A stretch of 38,352 bases of DNA from Paracoccaceae bacterium (GCA_014879735.1 JACSRN010000159.1:1-38352); one strand, 5' to 3'. Counted from the stretch's first letter, positions 15,556 to 25,030 are shown. Numbers and translations: made by a program. Notes: generated by a model from the sequence alone, not told the origin.

Positions 15556-17634
15556 ATGTGTCGCCTTGCCCTGATCTGCCTGATCGTGCTTGCTGCTCCG
15601 GCCCTGGCCGAGGAGGACCCGCCGCGCGCGCTCCCCGGGGCGGTGGCCTGTCCCGCGGGCCTGCCCGCAGGCCATGACTGGAGCGAGGCCGAGCGCGGCG
15701 CCTGGGACCGTATCTGCCGCGGCGACCCCGCGGAGATGGACCTGGCCGATCCCAAGCCCGCTGATGCAGCCGGGCCCTTGCCCTGCAATCCGGAACGGAT
15801 TGCGGGGGAGGTTCCCGCCAACCGTCGCCTCAGTGCCGATTTCCTGACGTTGATCCTGACCCGGGAACCCTATGTCAGCATCGCCGCACGCCCCGAAGTC
15901 TATATCTACTGCGCCGATGTCACGGGCAGCCTGAATCTGCGCAACGAAGACGTGTCGGTTGCCTTCGGCCTGTTCGAAAGCCGCGCGACCGAGGAGGTCA
16001 CGCTCTACAGCGCCAGTTTCGCGCGGTCACTGCTGTTCAACGGCTCGACGCTGGCGGGCGGGCTGGTGGGCGACGGGCTTTCGGTCGGCGGCGATCTGGG
16101 CCTGCGCAACGGTACCGAGGTTCGCCAGACCCTGCGGCTGATGGGCGCCCGGATCGGCGGCGACCTGACGATCAGCGGTGGCTCCGACCTGGCGGTCGGG
16201 CTGCTGGCCGACCGGGCGGACATCGGTGGTTCGGTCTTTCTCGGCGGCAGCCGGTTTCACGGCGATTTGCGGCTGATCGGCGCCAAGGTCGGCGGCAATA
16301 TCGAGGCGAACGACGGGATCGTGGTGACGGGCGAACTGGCGATGGACCGGATTTCGGTGGCCGGCAATGTCTTTCTCGGCACCGGCGGCCACTACGGCGG
16401 CGACATCCGGCTGGTCGATGCGGGGATCGGGCAGAACCTGCAGATCTCGGGCGGGGCCGATGTCGCGGGTACGCTGCAAGCCGACCGCGCCGCAATGGGC
16501 GGCTCGCTGGGCATCAGCGGATCGGGGCCGTTCCGCGGCGATGTGCAATTGGGCCGCGCAACGATCGGCAGCGACCTGAGCATCGATGGCTCGACCTTCG
16601 AGAAGCGGCTGATCGTCGAGGGTGCGCAGATCGCCGGGTCCGCGCTGCTGGGCTATGGCAGCCGCTTTGCAGGGCAGGTGCGGCTGCTGGGGGTCAGCGT
16701 CGGGACCAATCTGTCGCTGACCAATGACGCCCGGTTCGAGAGCGATGTCTGGGCCGACAATATCGAGATCGGCGGCAACCTGTTTCTGAACCTGAACAGC
16801 CGGTTCGCCGCCGGGCTGGAACTGCCCAATGCCCGGATCGAGGGCATGGCCGTGCTGGGCAACTCGGCCTTCGACGGCGCGGTCCGGTTCGACAATGCCC
16901 GGATCGGGCAGGTGCTGATGCTGTCGGCGCCGAATGCGCCGCTGCCGGTCTGGGGGTCAGCCGCGCGGCTGAGCCTGCGCAATGCCGCAATGGCGGCGCT
17001 GCAGGCCGACATGGGTGCCTGGCACCGGCCGGATGGCAGTTGGCTGCCGACCGAACTGACGGGGCTGACCTATGATCGCCTTGGCGGAGAGCGGGCAAGC
17101 GATCCCGCAGCGGGGCCGAACATGGCGGATGCCTCGATCACCGATCTTCTCGACTGGATCGAGAAGTCGCAGCCCGATCAGCGGCTGCATTACGACCCCC
17201 AGCCCTATGCCCAGCTTGCCGCGGTGCTGGAGGCGCAGGGCGGAACGCGGGCCGCCGATGCCGTACGCTATGCCCGCACCGAGCACCGTCGCACCGCTGC
17301 CAGCACGCCCTATGGTGAAAGCCTGCTGCTGTTCTTTTCCAGGATCTTCATCGGCTACGGCGTCTATCCGTTTCGTGCGCTATGGTGGTTCCTGGCGCTG
17401 GTCGTGGCGGGCATCGCGGTTGCCCGCTTCAGCGATGCACCCCAGCTTGCCCGGCCGATGTCGCGGTTCTGGTACAGCGTGGAGACCGCCTTCCCGCTGA
17501 TGGACCCCTCGTCCAGCCTTGCCGATGTCAACCATGGCCGGCGCTGGGTCGAGCAGTATTTCCATTTCCAGAAGGTGGCCGGGTTCATCCTGGCCACCAT
17601 CCTGGTCGGTTCGCTGACGCTGCTGGGCGGCTGA
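15556..17634 (+). CDS. Signal-peptide beta-solenoid protein with C-terminal membrane anchor, function unknown
   Basis: 692 residues from ATG 15556. A signal peptide (1-18) is followed by a Cys-containing region (Cys32, 54, 77 and 119). Then come about 15 tandem units of 22-23 residues (about 115-460) with the pattern GGxLxIxG, then SxFxGxLxLxGArI, which predicts a right-handed beta-solenoid. After residue 520 there is a helical YDPQPYAQLAAVLEAQGG repeat-like segment, then two membrane helices (about 605-625 and 673-690) joined by a periplasmic loop with PLMDPSSSL. The architecture resembles proteins sometimes labelled membrane-associated oxidoreductase, but no cofactor motif is visible. Its stop is directly adjacent to the convergent dapA stop. 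Coding call firm; function unknown. Confidence 0.9.
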   Translation: MCRLALICLIVLAAPALAEEDPPRALPGAVACPAGLPAGHDWSEAERGAWDRICRGDPAEMDLADPKPADAAGPLPCNPERIAGEVPANRRLSADFLTLILTREPYVSIAARPEVYIYCADVTGSLNLRNEDVSVAFGLFESRATEEVTLYSASFARSLLFNGSTLAGGLVGDGLSVGGDLGLRNGTEVRQTLRLMGARIGGDLTISGGSDLAVGLLADRADIGGSVFLGGSRFHGDLRLIGAKVGGNIEANDGIVVTGELAMDRISVAGNVFLGTGGHYGGDIRLVDAGIGQNLQISGGADVAGTLQADRAAMGGSLGISGSGPFRGDVQLGRATIGSDLSIDGSTFEKRLIVEGAQIAGSALLGYGSRFAGQVRLLGVSVGTNLSLTNDARFESDVWADNIEIGGNLFLNLNSRFAAGLELPNARIEGMAVLGNSAFDGAVRFDNARIGQVLMLSAPNAPLPVWGSAARLSLRNAAMAALQADMGAWHRPDGSWLPTELTGLTYDRLGGERASDPAAGPNMADASITDLLDWIEKSQPDQRLHYDPQPYAQLAAVLEAQGGTRAADAVRYARTEHRRTAASTPYGESLLLFFSRIFIGYGVYPFRALWWFLALVVAGIAVARFSDAPQLARPMSRFWYSVETAFPLMDPSSSLADVNHGRRWVEQYFHFQKVAGFILATILVGSLTLLGG

Positions 17635-18507
17635 TCAGAGGATGCCGGCGAATTCCATCGCCGCGCGAATCCGTGCCTTGGTCGCATCGGTCAGCCCAAG
17701 CAGCGGCAGCCGCACCTCCTCGCCGCAGCGGCCAAGAAGCGACAGGCCATATTTCGCGCCTGCCAGCCCGGGTTCCAGGAAGATCGCCTCGTGCAGCGGC
17801 ATCAGGCGATCCTGATAACCCAGTGCCGCGCTGTAATCGCCACGCCGGGTAGCGGCCTGGAATTCGGCGCACAGCCGCGGTGCCACGTTTGCCGTGACCG
17901 AAATGCAACCCACTCCGCCATGGGCGTTGAAGCCGAGCGCCGTCGCATCCTCGCCCGAAAGCTGGATGAAATCCTCGCCGCAGATCGCGCGCTGCTGGCT
18001 GACCCGCTCGATCCTGCCGGTGGCGTCCTTGACACCCACGATTCGCGGCAGTTTCGCCAGTTCTCCCATGGTCGCCGGCAACATGTCCACGACCGACCGG
18101 CCGGGGATGTTGTAGATGATGATCGGCAGGGTGCTCGCCTCGTGCAGTGCGGTGTAATGCGCGATCAAGCCGGCCTGTGTCGGCTTGTTGTAATAGGGCG
18201 TCACGACCAGCGCGGCATCGGCGCCTGCGGCCTCGGCGTGGCGGATCAGGCCGATGCCTTCGGCGGTGCTGTTCGATCCCGCGCCGGCGATCACCGGCAC
18301 GCGGCCGGCCGCGAATTTCACCACGGCCGCAACCACGGCATGATGTTCCTCATGCGACAGCGTCGGGCTCTCCCCGGTCGTGCCCACCGGGACAAGGCCG
18401 CTAGAGCCTTCGCCGATCTGCCAGTCGACCAGTTTCTTCAGCACGTCCATATCCACGGCGCCGTCCTTGAACGGCGTAACCAATGCGGGGATCGACCCTT
18501 GGAACAT
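17635..18507 (-). CDS. dapA: 4-hydroxy-tetrahydrodipicolinate synthase
   Basis: 290 residues, typical. The active-site residues are present: GTTGES with Thr43/Thr44, Tyr132 in IIYNIPGR, Arg137 and the Schiff-base Lys160 in [17 protein letters not shown] is conserved. It condenses pyruvate with aspartate semialdehyde, the first committed step of diaminopimelate and lysine synthesis. The residue at the end of the [10 protein letters not shown] block is normal for true DapA rather than for N-acetylneuraminate lyase. The start ATG 18507 is preceded by a purine-rich site. Divergent to the lytic transglycosylase gene, so two cell-wall genes share a 213-bp promoter region. Confidence 0.95.
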   Translation of the reverse strand: MFQGSIPALVTPFKDGAVDMDVLKKLVDWQIGEGSSGLVPVGTTGESPTLSHEEHHAVVAAVVKFAAGRVPVIAGAGSNSTAEGIGLIRHAEAAGADAALVVTPYYNKPTQAGLIAHYTALHEASTLPIIIYNIPGRSVVDMLPATMGELAKLPRIVGVKDATGRIERVSQQRAICGEDFIQLSGEDATALGFNAHGGVGCISVTANVAPRLCAEFQAATRRGDYSAALGYQDRLMPLHEAIFLEPGLAGAKYGLSLLGRCGEEVRLPLLGLTDATKARIRAAMEFAGIL

Positions 18508-18720
18508 GGCACGCTTCCTTCTGTGGCAGGGGGATTCATGGCCCCCGGGGATATCTGTGCTTCCTTAGCCTCGGGCGCGGGGCTTGCCAAGCCTTCGGCC
18601 GAAGACGGCCGCGCGGTTGATGCGCTGGCTGACGCCGCCCGGACGGCGGTGCCGGCTGATGCCGCCGGTTGACACCTTCGTGCCTTGCCGCCCCTCACGG
18701 GCTGCGGCAGACTCGGGCGC

Positions 18721-20640
18721 ATGACATTCTATCGCTGGCTTCTTCCCGTCCTTATCCTGCTTTTTCCGCCGGCGTTGCGGGCAGATCCGCTGCAGGCGAT
18801 GCAGACGGCGCTGCAGGTCATGGCGGGAAAGGACTGGTCGGGCGCGCTGGCGGTTGCGCCGGCAGGCGTGGGCCGCGATGTCGTGGTCTGGACGATGCTC
18901 CGCGATGGCAGCGGAAACCTTGACGAATACGAGGACTTCCTTCGCCGCCGGCCCGACTGGCCGGGTCTTCCGCTGCTGAAGGAAAAGGGCGAGGCCGCGG
19001 CGGCACGGTCGGAGACCCCCGCCCGCGTAGTGGCCTATTTCGGTGCCGATCGGCCGCGGACAGCCGGGGGGGCCATCGCGCTGGTCCGCGCGCTTGTTGC
19101 ACAGGGCCAGACCGAGGCTGCCGCCGCCGAGGCGATGCGGGCCTGGGCCGCGCTGTCCTTTACCGCCCGGGAGGAAGACACGTTCCGCAGCTTCGCGCCC
19201 GAGGCACTGGCCCGGACCGATGCCACGCGCATGGACGTGTTGCTCTGGGCCGGCCGCCGTGACGAGGCGGCGCGGCTGTTGCCCCGCCTGCCCGAGGACC
19301 GCCAGAAGCTCGCCGTGGCGCGGATCGCGCTGCAAGCGGGAACGAAGGGGGTGGATGGCCTGGTTGCGGCGGTGCCCGAGGCATTGCGGGGCGATCCGGG
19401 TCTGCTCTACGACCGTTTCGCCTATCGCATGCGCCGCGACGCTTATGACGGGGCGACGGAACTGTTGCTGTCGGCACCGCCGGACGCGCTTGGCCGTCCC
19501 GAGATCTGGGCCGACCGTCGTGCGCTGCTGTCACGCTGGCTGATGCGCCAGGGCCGTGCGGCCGAAGCCTATCGTGCCGCCGCCGGTCACGGATTGGCCA
19601 GCGGGGCGGATTATGCCGAGCTGGAGTTTCTGGCGGGCTATGTCGCACTGCGCCACCTGGGCGATCCCGATCTGGCGCTGCGGCATTTCGGGCATCTGAA
19701 AGGTCAGGTCTCGACCCCGATCTCGCTGGCGCGCGCCGAATACTGGCAGGGTCGTGCCGAGGAGGCCGCCGGTCGTGCAAGCGAGGCCGAGGCGCGCTAT
19801 CGCGCCGCAGCGCGGTATCAGACGGCCTATTACGGCCTTCTCGCCGCCGAGCGGCTGGGCCTGCCGCTGGATCAGGCGCTTCTTGACGAAACGCCGGCGC
19901 CGGGCTGGCAGACTTCGGCCTTTGCTGGTTCCTCGGTGCTGGAGGCGGGCCGGCTTTTGTTGCAATCGGGCGATCGCGCGTTGGGCAAGCGGTTCCTGCT
20001 GCATCTGGCCGAAAGCCTTGACGACCGGGAGCTGGCGCAACTTTCGGAAATGGCACTCGACATGGGGGAGCCGCATGTCGCGCTGCTGATCGCCAAGCAG
20101 GCGGCGGAACGCGGGGTGATCCTGCCGCGCGCCTATTTTCCAGTGCCCGATTTCGTGCCCGACGGGCTGCAGGTCAGCCGGGCGCTGGCGCTGGCCATCG
20201 CCAGGCGGGAAAGCGAATTCGATCCTGCCGCGCGGTCGCATGCCGATGCGCAGGGGCTGATGCAGGTTCTGCCCGGCACGGCGCGACAGGTCGCGCCCGG
20301 CCTTGGCCTGACCTATGCCGCGGGCCGGCTGATCGAGGATCCCGTGTTCAACGTGACCGTCGGCACGGCCTATCTGGCGCGGATGGTCCAGGAATTCGGC
20401 CCCTCCATCGCGCTTGTCGCCTCGGGCTACAACGCCGGCCCAGGCCGCCCGCGCCGCTGGATCGGCGAACTGGGCGATCCCCGGCGACCCGATGTCGATG
20501 TGGTCGACTGGGTGGAGACCATCCCCTTCGGCGAAACCCGCACCTATGTGATGCGCGTGTCCGAAGGCGTGGTGATCTATCGCGCCAAGCTGAAGGGGAC
20601 AGCAGGCCCGATCCGTCTGACCGCGGAACTGAAGGGTTAG
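18721..20640 (+). CDS. Soluble lytic murein transglycosylase (Slt70-like)
   Basis: 639 residues from ATG 18721, with a signal peptide ending near PPALRADP. The long middle part is alpha-superhelical (Ala/Arg/Glu/Leu-rich helices, about 30-470), as in the Slt70 ring. The C-terminal SLT domain has the catalytic Glu497 in AIARRESEFDP, then SHADAQGLMQVLPGTA and ALVASGYNAGPGR, and ends with VDVVDWVETIPFGETRTYVMRV. It cleaves the MurNAc-GlcNAc bond of peptidoglycan to give 1,6-anhydro products in the periplasm. A start upstream at 18685 would place non-signal residues ahead of the signal peptide and was rejected. Convergent with rlmH, 31 bp apart. Confidence 0.94.
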   Translation: MTFYRWLLPVLILLFPPALRADPLQAMQTALQVMAGKDWSGALAVAPAGVGRDVVVWTMLRDGSGNLDEYEDFLRRRPDWPGLPLLKEKGEAAAARSETPARVVAYFGADRPRTAGGAIALVRALVAQGQTEAAAAEAMRAWAALSFTAREEDTFRSFAPEALARTDATRMDVLLWAGRRDEAARLLPRLPEDRQKLAVARIALQAGTKGVDGLVAAVPEALRGDPGLLYDRFAYRMRRDAYDGATELLLSAPPDALGRPEIWADRRALLSRWLMRQGRAAEAYRAAAGHGLASGADYAELEFLAGYVALRHLGDPDLALRHFGHLKGQVSTPISLARAEYWQGRAEEAAGRASEAEARYRAAARYQTAYYGLLAAERLGLPLDQALLDETPAPGWQTSAFAGSSVLEAGRLLLQSGDRALGKRFLLHLAESLDDRELAQLSEMALDMGEPHVALLIAKQAAERGVILPRAYFPVPDFVPDGLQVSRALALAIARRESEFDPAARSHADAQGLMQVLPGTARQVAPGLGLTYAAGRLIEDPVFNVTVGTAYLARMVQEFGPSIALVASGYNAGPGRPRRWIGELGDPRRPDVDVVDWVETIPFGETRTYVMRVSEGVVIYRAKLKGTAGPIRLTAELKG

Positions 20641-20671
20641 CAAGGGATGGATGGCGGCGGGATGGCGTGCG

Positions 20672-21142
20672 TCACGCCCGGTGATAGGGGCCGCCGGCAA
20701 GGATCGTCGCGGCACGGTACAATTGCTCGGCCAGCATCACCCGCACCAGCATATGCGGCCAGACCATCGGCCCGAAGCTGATCGCATGGTCGGCGCGGGT
20801 GCGGAAGGCCGGCGCCAGCCCGTCCGCGCCACCGATGGCGAAGGCCAGATCCTGCCGGCCGGCATCGCGCCATTTCGCCAGGAGCGCGGCAAATTCCGGC
20901 GAGGTCGCCGTCTGCCCGCGTTCGTCGAGGATGCAGAGCAGCGCCCCCGGCGGCACGGCGCGCGCCAGAAGCGCGGCTTCGGCCTCGGCGCCGGCATTCT
21001 TCCTGTCCTCCACCTCGCGCTCCTGCGCCGGCCCCAGGCCCAGCGCACGGCCTTGCCGGCCGAAACGGTCGAGGTAGTCATCCAGAAGCATCCGCTCGGG
21101 GCCGGCGCGCAGCCGGCCCACGGCGCACAGATGCACCCGCAT
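20672..21142 (-). CDS. rlmH: 23S rRNA (pseudouridine(1915)-N(3))-methyltransferase
   Basis: 156 residues from ATG 21142, matching the 155 of E. coli RlmH. SPOUT features: LCILDERGQTATSPEFA, FAIGGADGLAPAF with the SAM-binding Gly-Gly, and a C-terminal LVRVMLAEQLYRAATILAGGPYHRA with the conserved PYHR tail. It methylates pseudouridine 1915 of helix 69 in the assembled ribosome. The start overlaps the stop of rsfS as ATGA, giving the widespread rsfS-rlmH pair. Confidence 0.95.
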   Translation of the reverse strand: MRVHLCAVGRLRAGPERMLLDDYLDRFGRQGRALGLGPAQEREVEDRKNAGAEAEAALLARAVPPGALLCILDERGQTATSPEFAALLAKWRDAGRQDLAFAIGGADGLAPAFRTRADHAISFGPMVWPHMLVRVMLAEQLYRAATILAGGPYHRA

Positions 21143-21573
21143 CAGCCGGGCGGCGTCAGCACGCGCGCACCGGCCACCTGACCCGCAGGCAGCCACATCT
21201 TTTCAAGCTGGTAGAATTCCCGCACTTCGGGGCGGAAGACATGGACGATCACGTCGCCGGCATCGATCAGCACCCAGTCGCCGGTTTCCTTGCCTTCCAT
21301 CTTCGCGCTGATGCCGAATGCCTGCTTCAGCCGGTCGGCCAGCTTTTCGGCGATGGCGGCCACCTGCCGCGAGGAACGGCCCGAGCAGATCACCATGTAA
21401 TCGGCGACATCCGAACGGCCGCGCAGGTCGATCTGCACGATGTCTTCTGCCTTGTCGTCATCGACGGACTGCAGGACGGCGGCAAGAATCTGGTCGGGGG
21501 TGAAATCGGGCGAAGCGGGTCGCCCCGCGCGCGGTGCGACCGGAAGGCCGGTCGATGGGTCGGAGTGAGACAG
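21142..21573 (-). CDS. rsfS: Ribosomal silencing factor RsfS, apparent CTG start
   Basis: The conserved core is unmistakable: KAEDIVQIDLRGRSDVADYMVICSGRSSRQV is split here over positions 21342-21460, followed by KETGDWVLIDAGDVIVHVF and REFYQLEKMW. It binds ribosomal protein L14 and blocks subunit joining in starvation. From the family, about 40 residues should precede QIDLRG. In frame, that region reads as normal coding sequence (PDFTPDQILAAVLQS) back to an upstream TAG, yet it contains no ATG, GTG or TTG before the GTG at 21438. A CTG at 21573-21571 with GGAGG (21587-21583) 9 nt upstream would give MSHSDPSTGLPVAP and 143 residues. A conventional caller would place the start at 21438 and lose the N-terminus. 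Coupled to rlmH by ATGA. Confidence 0.85.
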   Translation of the reverse strand: MSHSDPSTGLPVAPRAGRPASPDFTPDQILAAVLQSVDDDKAEDIVQIDLRGRSDVADYMVICSGRSSRQVAAIAEKLADRLKQAFGISAKMEGKETGDWVLIDAGDVIVHVFRPEVREFYQLEKMWLPAGQVAGARVLTPPG

Positions 21574-21808
21574 GACTAGGGTCCTCCGTGCAGCGTACCG
21601 AACAGCCTCGGCACCGGGCGCCTTCCTGCCAGACTAGCACCCGCTGCGGTGCGACTCAACGCAAAGACAAGGGAAAGGGCAAAGGCAAGGGCGGGCGAAT
21701 AGCCGCAAATGCCGGCGGAAACAAGGGTTGCCCGCACCACGCCGATCCTTGGCCCTGGGGCAGGCCTTGAGGAGGTGTGGCAGTCTGGCGCCTGTCCACC
21801 GGTCGTCT

Positions 21809-21844
21809 CGCCGTTTGCGGCCCCGGCCGGTTCCGCAAACGGCG
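21809..21844. repeat. 12-bp perfect inverted repeat in the rsfS-leuC gap
   Basis: CGCCGTTTGCGG (21809-21820) and CCGCAAACGGCG (21833-21844) form a perfect 12-bp stem with a 12-nt GC-rich loop. It lies in the 711-bp region between divergent rsfS and leuC, immediately followed by an 18-bp tandem repeat. Role unknown: it could be a terminator of a short transcript, a protein-binding site or a mobile-element trace. Confidence 0.6.
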
Positions 21845-21849
21845 GCCTC

Positions 21850-21885
21850 TGTCCGGATGGCGGCGGGTGTCCGGATGGCGGCGGG
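21850..21885. repeat. Two perfect tandem copies of an 18-bp unit
   Basis: The unit TGTCCGGATGGCGGCGGG occurs at 21850-21867 and again at 21868-21885 with no mismatch. It directly follows the inverted repeat at 21809-21844. Probably a recent duplication in non-coding sequence. Confidence 0.7.
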
Positions 21886-22113
21886 AAGAGGCCCGGTGCG
21901 AGATCACGCCGAATTGCATTGCCCGCGGCCCGAAGATGCCGCGACCAGTGGAACGGCCTGCAATCCGCCGGGGTCGCGCGATTGTGCCATCGTCCTGCAA
22001 CAGCGGCCGGAGGGAACGCGGCAGAGACCGGAAAAACGGCCATCGCGGTCCGGACGGAGAGATGCGGGTGCAACAGTTGCATTCGGCCCGGTTTGGGCTT
22101 AATTCCAAGGGTC

Positions 22114-22206
22114 ATGCAAGGGTTCATCTACTTCAACATCACCGATCACGCGCGGCTGCCCGCGCGGTTCTTCGGTGCGACCCGAAACGTCCTGGCCCGG
22201 CTTTGA
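22114..22206 (+). CDS. Possible 30-residue small protein upstream of leuC
   Basis: ATG 22114 opens a 30-residue frame (MQGFIYFNITDHARLPARFF, then a basic/hydrophobic tail ending in NVLARL). It ends 78 bp before leuC. AAGGG lies 2 nt before the ATG, closer than ideal for a ribosome site. It is not a leucine-rich leader: three Leu in 30 codons with no run, so classical leu attenuation is not supported. The rest of the 711-bp gap (21574-22284) shows no recognisable gene. Low confidence; conservation would decide. Confidence 0.3.
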   Translation: MQGFIYFNITDHARLPARFFGATRNVLARL

Positions 22207-22284
22207 CCGCGGCGGCGCCTTCGATGCGCCTGCCGCCGCCCGCCAGCCCGACCTAATCCATAGCCATACCCGAGGGTGAGAGCC

Positions 22285-23694
22285 ATGACCGCTCCGAAGA
22301 CGCTCTATGACAAGATCTGGGACGACCACGTGGTGGATACGTCCGAAGACGGCACCTGTCTGCTGTATATCGACCGCCATCTGGTCCATGAAGTGACCAG
22401 CCCGCAAGCTTTCGAAGGGCTGCGGATGGCCGGCCGCAAGGTGCACGCACCGGAAAAGACCATCGCGGTGCCCGACCATAACGTGCCTACCACGCTGGAT
22501 CGCGCCAATGCCGCCACGATGACGGAAGACAGCCGCATCCAGGTGGCAGCCCTCGACAAGAACGCGCGCGATTTCGGCATCAACTACTACCCGGTCTCCG
22601 ACATCCGCCAGGGCATCGTGCATATCGTCGGCCCCGAACAGGGCTGGACACTGCCGGGCATGACGGTCGTTTGCGGCGACAGCCACACCGCCACCCATGG
22701 CGCCTTCGGCTCGCTTGCCCATGGCATCGGCACGTCTGAGGTGGAACATGTACTGGCCACCCAGACGCTGATCCAGCGCAAGGGCAAGAACATGAAGGTG
22801 GAGATTACCGGCTCGCTGCGCCCGGGTGTCACGGCCAAGGACATCACCCTGTCGGTCATCGGTGCCACCGGCACTGCGGGCGGCACCGGCTATGTCATCG
22901 AATATTGCGGCCAGGCAATCCGCGAATTGTCGATGGAAGGCCGGATGACCGTCTGCAACATGGCCATCGAGGGCGGCGCCCGCGCCGGCCTGATCGCCCC
23001 GGACGAGAAGACCTTCGCCTATGTCATGGGCCGCCCGCATGCGCCGAAAGGCGCGGCCTGGGAGGCGGCGCTGGCCTATTGGAAGACGCTCTACACCGAT
23101 GAGGGCGCCCATTTCGACAAGGTGGTGACGATCCGCGGCGAGGATATCGCCCCGGTCGTGACCTGGGGCACCAGTCCCGAGGACGTGCTGCCGATCACCG
23201 GCGCGGTGCCGGCGCCCGAGTCGTTTTCCGGCGGCAAGGTCGATGCGGCGCAGCGCAGCCTCGACTACATGGGCCTGACCGCCGGGCAAAAGCTGACCGA
23301 CATCAAGATCGACACCGTCTTCATCGGCTCCTGCACCAATGGTCGGATCGAGGACTTGCGCGCCGCCGCGGCCATCCTGAAGGGCAAGAAGATCGCCCCC
23401 GGCATGCGCGCCATGGTCGTGCCGGGTTCGGGTCTCGTGCGCGCCCAGGCCGAGGAGGAGGGTCTGGCGCAAATCTTCATCGACGCCGGTTTCGAATGGC
23501 GTCTGGCAGGCTGCTCGATGTGCCTTGCGATGAACCCCGATCAGCTGAGCCCCGGCGAACGCTGTGCCTCGACCTCGAACCGCAATTTCGAGGGCCGGCA
23601 GGGCAGGGGCGGCCGCACCCATCTGATGAGCCCGCAGATGGCTGCTGCGGCGGCGGTCACGGGGCATCTGACCGACGTGCGGGAACTGGTATGA
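22285..23694 (+). CDS. leuC: 3-isopropylmalate dehydratase large subunit
   Basis: 469 residues from ATG 22285, with GAGGGTGAG upstream. Aconitase family; the three 4Fe-4S ligands are Cys350 (GSCTNGR), Cys410 and Cys413 (GCSMC), close to E. coli numbering. [18 protein letters not shown] and [14 protein letters not shown] are conserved. With LeuD it isomerises 2-isopropylmalate to 3-isopropylmalate in leucine synthesis. The stop overlaps the start of a methyltransferase gene (ATGA), which separates it from leuD. A 9-bp longer start at 22276 is possible but has a weaker site. Confidence 0.98.
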   Translation: MTAPKTLYDKIWDDHVVDTSEDGTCLLYIDRHLVHEVTSPQAFEGLRMAGRKVHAPEKTIAVPDHNVPTTLDRANAATMTEDSRIQVAALDKNARDFGINYYPVSDIRQGIVHIVGPEQGWTLPGMTVVCGDSHTATHGAFGSLAHGIGTSEVEHVLATQTLIQRKGKNMKVEITGSLRPGVTAKDITLSVIGATGTAGGTGYVIEYCGQAIRELSMEGRMTVCNMAIEGGARAGLIAPDEKTFAYVMGRPHAPKGAAWEAALAYWKTLYTDEGAHFDKVVTIRGEDIAPVVTWGTSPEDVLPITGAVPAPESFSGGKVDAAQRSLDYMGLTAGQKLTDIKIDTVFIGSCTNGRIEDLRAAAAILKGKKIAPGMRAMVVPGSGLVRAQAEEEGLAQIFIDAGFEWRLAGCSMCLAMNPDQLSPGERCASTSNRNFEGRQGRGGRTHLMSPQMAAAAAVTGHLTDVRELV

Positions 23695-24401
23695 AGCACT
23701 CCTTCACTGGCCGGTGTCCGGTCTGTGACCGCGCAACCGTCTACGGGTCCCAGTCCGACTGGCTGCGCGACGGGTTGCTGTGCCAGCATTGCCAATCCAT
23801 TCCCCGCGAACGCGCCTTTGCCTGGGTGCTGGAAACGATGTGCCCAGGCTGGCGCGGCATGACGGTGCATGAATGCTCGCCCGCGGACCGTTCGATCTCG
23901 GCCCGGATGCAGCGCGACTGCGCCGGTTATATCGGATCGCAGTTCTTCCCCGGCGTCACGCCGGGGACGATCCACAACGGCTATCGCTGCGAAAACCTCG
24001 AAGCGCTGACCTTTGCGGACGAAACGCTGGATCTGCACTGCCATCTCGACGTTCTGGAACATGTGAACGACCCGGGAAAGTGCTTTGGCGAGATGCAGCG
24101 CACGCTGCGCGTTGGCGGGCGGATGCTGTTCACCACGCCGGTCTACGACGGCAAGGCCGCCACCGAGCGGCGGGCCCATTACGGGCCGGACGGCATCCAG
24201 TACTTTGCCGAACCCGAATATCATGGCAACCCCATCAGCGATGCCGGCTCGCTGGTGACGTTTCACTACGGCTCCGACTTCGCCGACCTGATCCTTGCCT
24301 GGGCGCCGCGCTGCTCGGTCAACATGATCACGCTCAACGATCCCTATCTGGGTGTCCTGGGCTCGTTCCGCGAAGTCTTCATCGTGACAAAACGCAGCTA
24401 G
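23691..24401 (+). CDS. Class I SAM-dependent methyltransferase with N-terminal zinc ribbon
   Basis: 236 residues from ATG 23691. The N-terminus has two CxxC pairs (CPVCDRA at 9-12 and CQHC about 31-34), a treble-clef or zinc-ribbon pattern. The middle has HECSPADRS in place of the usual motif I, then [32 protein letters not shown], the motif-IV region of UbiE/Bioc-type (Methyltransf_11) enzymes, and [16 protein letters not shown]. The missing GxGxG motif I is replaced by an ECSPAD-type loop, as in a subset of these enzymes. The substrate is unknown. It is translationally coupled to leuC by ATGA and lies 23 bp before leuD, so it is embedded in the leu operon. Confidence 0.85.
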   Translation: MKHSFTGRCPVCDRATVYGSQSDWLRDGLLCQHCQSIPRERAFAWVLETMCPGWRGMTVHECSPADRSISARMQRDCAGYIGSQFFPGVTPGTIHNGYRCENLEALTFADETLDLHCHLDVLEHVNDPGKCFGEMQRTLRVGGRMLFTTPVYDGKAATERRAHYGPDGIQYFAEPEYHGNPISDAGSLVTFHYGSDFADLILAWAPRCSVNMITLNDPYLGVLGSFREVFIVTKRS

Positions 24402-24424
24402 TCTGCGAGGAGAAGGATGCTCCC

Positions 24425-25030
24425 ATGGACAAGTTCACCACCCTGACCGGCATTGCGGCACCGATGCCGCTGGTCAACATCGACACCGACATGATCATTC
24501 CCAAGCAGTTCCTGAAGACCATCCAGAGGTCGGGGCTGGGGAAGAATCTCTTCGACGAGATGCGCTATACGCCGGATGGCGCCGAGATTCCCGAATTCGT
24601 GCTGAACCAGCCGGCCTACAGGCAATCGCAGATCATCGTTGCCGGTGACAATTTCGGCTGCGGTTCCTCGCGCGAACACGCGCCCTGGGCGCTGCTGGAT
24701 TTTGGCATCCGCTGCGTCATCTCGACCAGCTTCGCCGACATCTTCTACAACAACTGCTTCAAGAACGGGATCCTGCCGGTCGTGCTGCCGCAGGCGGCGG
24801 TGGATCACCTGATGGACGATGCCCGCAAGGGCGCCAATGCCCGGATCAACATCGATCTCGAAAACCAGACCGTCACCGCATCCGACGGGACGAGCTATGG
24901 CTTCGAGGTCGATGCCTTCAAGAAGCACTGCCTGCTGAACGGGCTCGACGATATCGGGCTGACCATGGCCAAGGCCTCGGCCATCGACGCTTTCGAAAGG
25001 AAGGCCGCAGTCACCCGGCCCTGGGCCTGA
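24425..25030 (+). CDS. leuD: 3-isopropylmalate dehydratase small subunit
   Basis: 201 residues from ATG 24425, usual length. The swivel-domain motifs are [32 protein letters not shown] and [20 protein letters not shown]. It completes the isopropylmalate isomerase with LeuC. A GAGGAGAAGG ribosome site precedes the ATG. A strong terminator hairpin lies 45 bp past the stop, ending the leuC-methyltransferase-leuD transcript. leuB lies 2.3 kb further on, separated by two unrelated genes. Confidence 0.97.
   Translation: MDKFTTLTGIAAPMPLVNIDTDMIIPKQFLKTIQRSGLGKNLFDEMRYTPDGAEIPEFVLNQPAYRQSQIIVAGDNFGCGSSREHAPWALLDFGIRCVISTSFADIFYNNCFKNGILPVVLPQAAVDHLMDDARKGANARINIDLENQTVTASDGTSYGFEVDAFKKHCLLNGLDDIGLTMAKASAIDAFERKAAVTRPWA

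Noticed and set aside
22207-22284. A leucine attenuator before leuC
   Set aside because: No leucine-codon run and no hairpin followed by a T-run. A GGCGGC/GCCGCC stem is present but is common in this composition.
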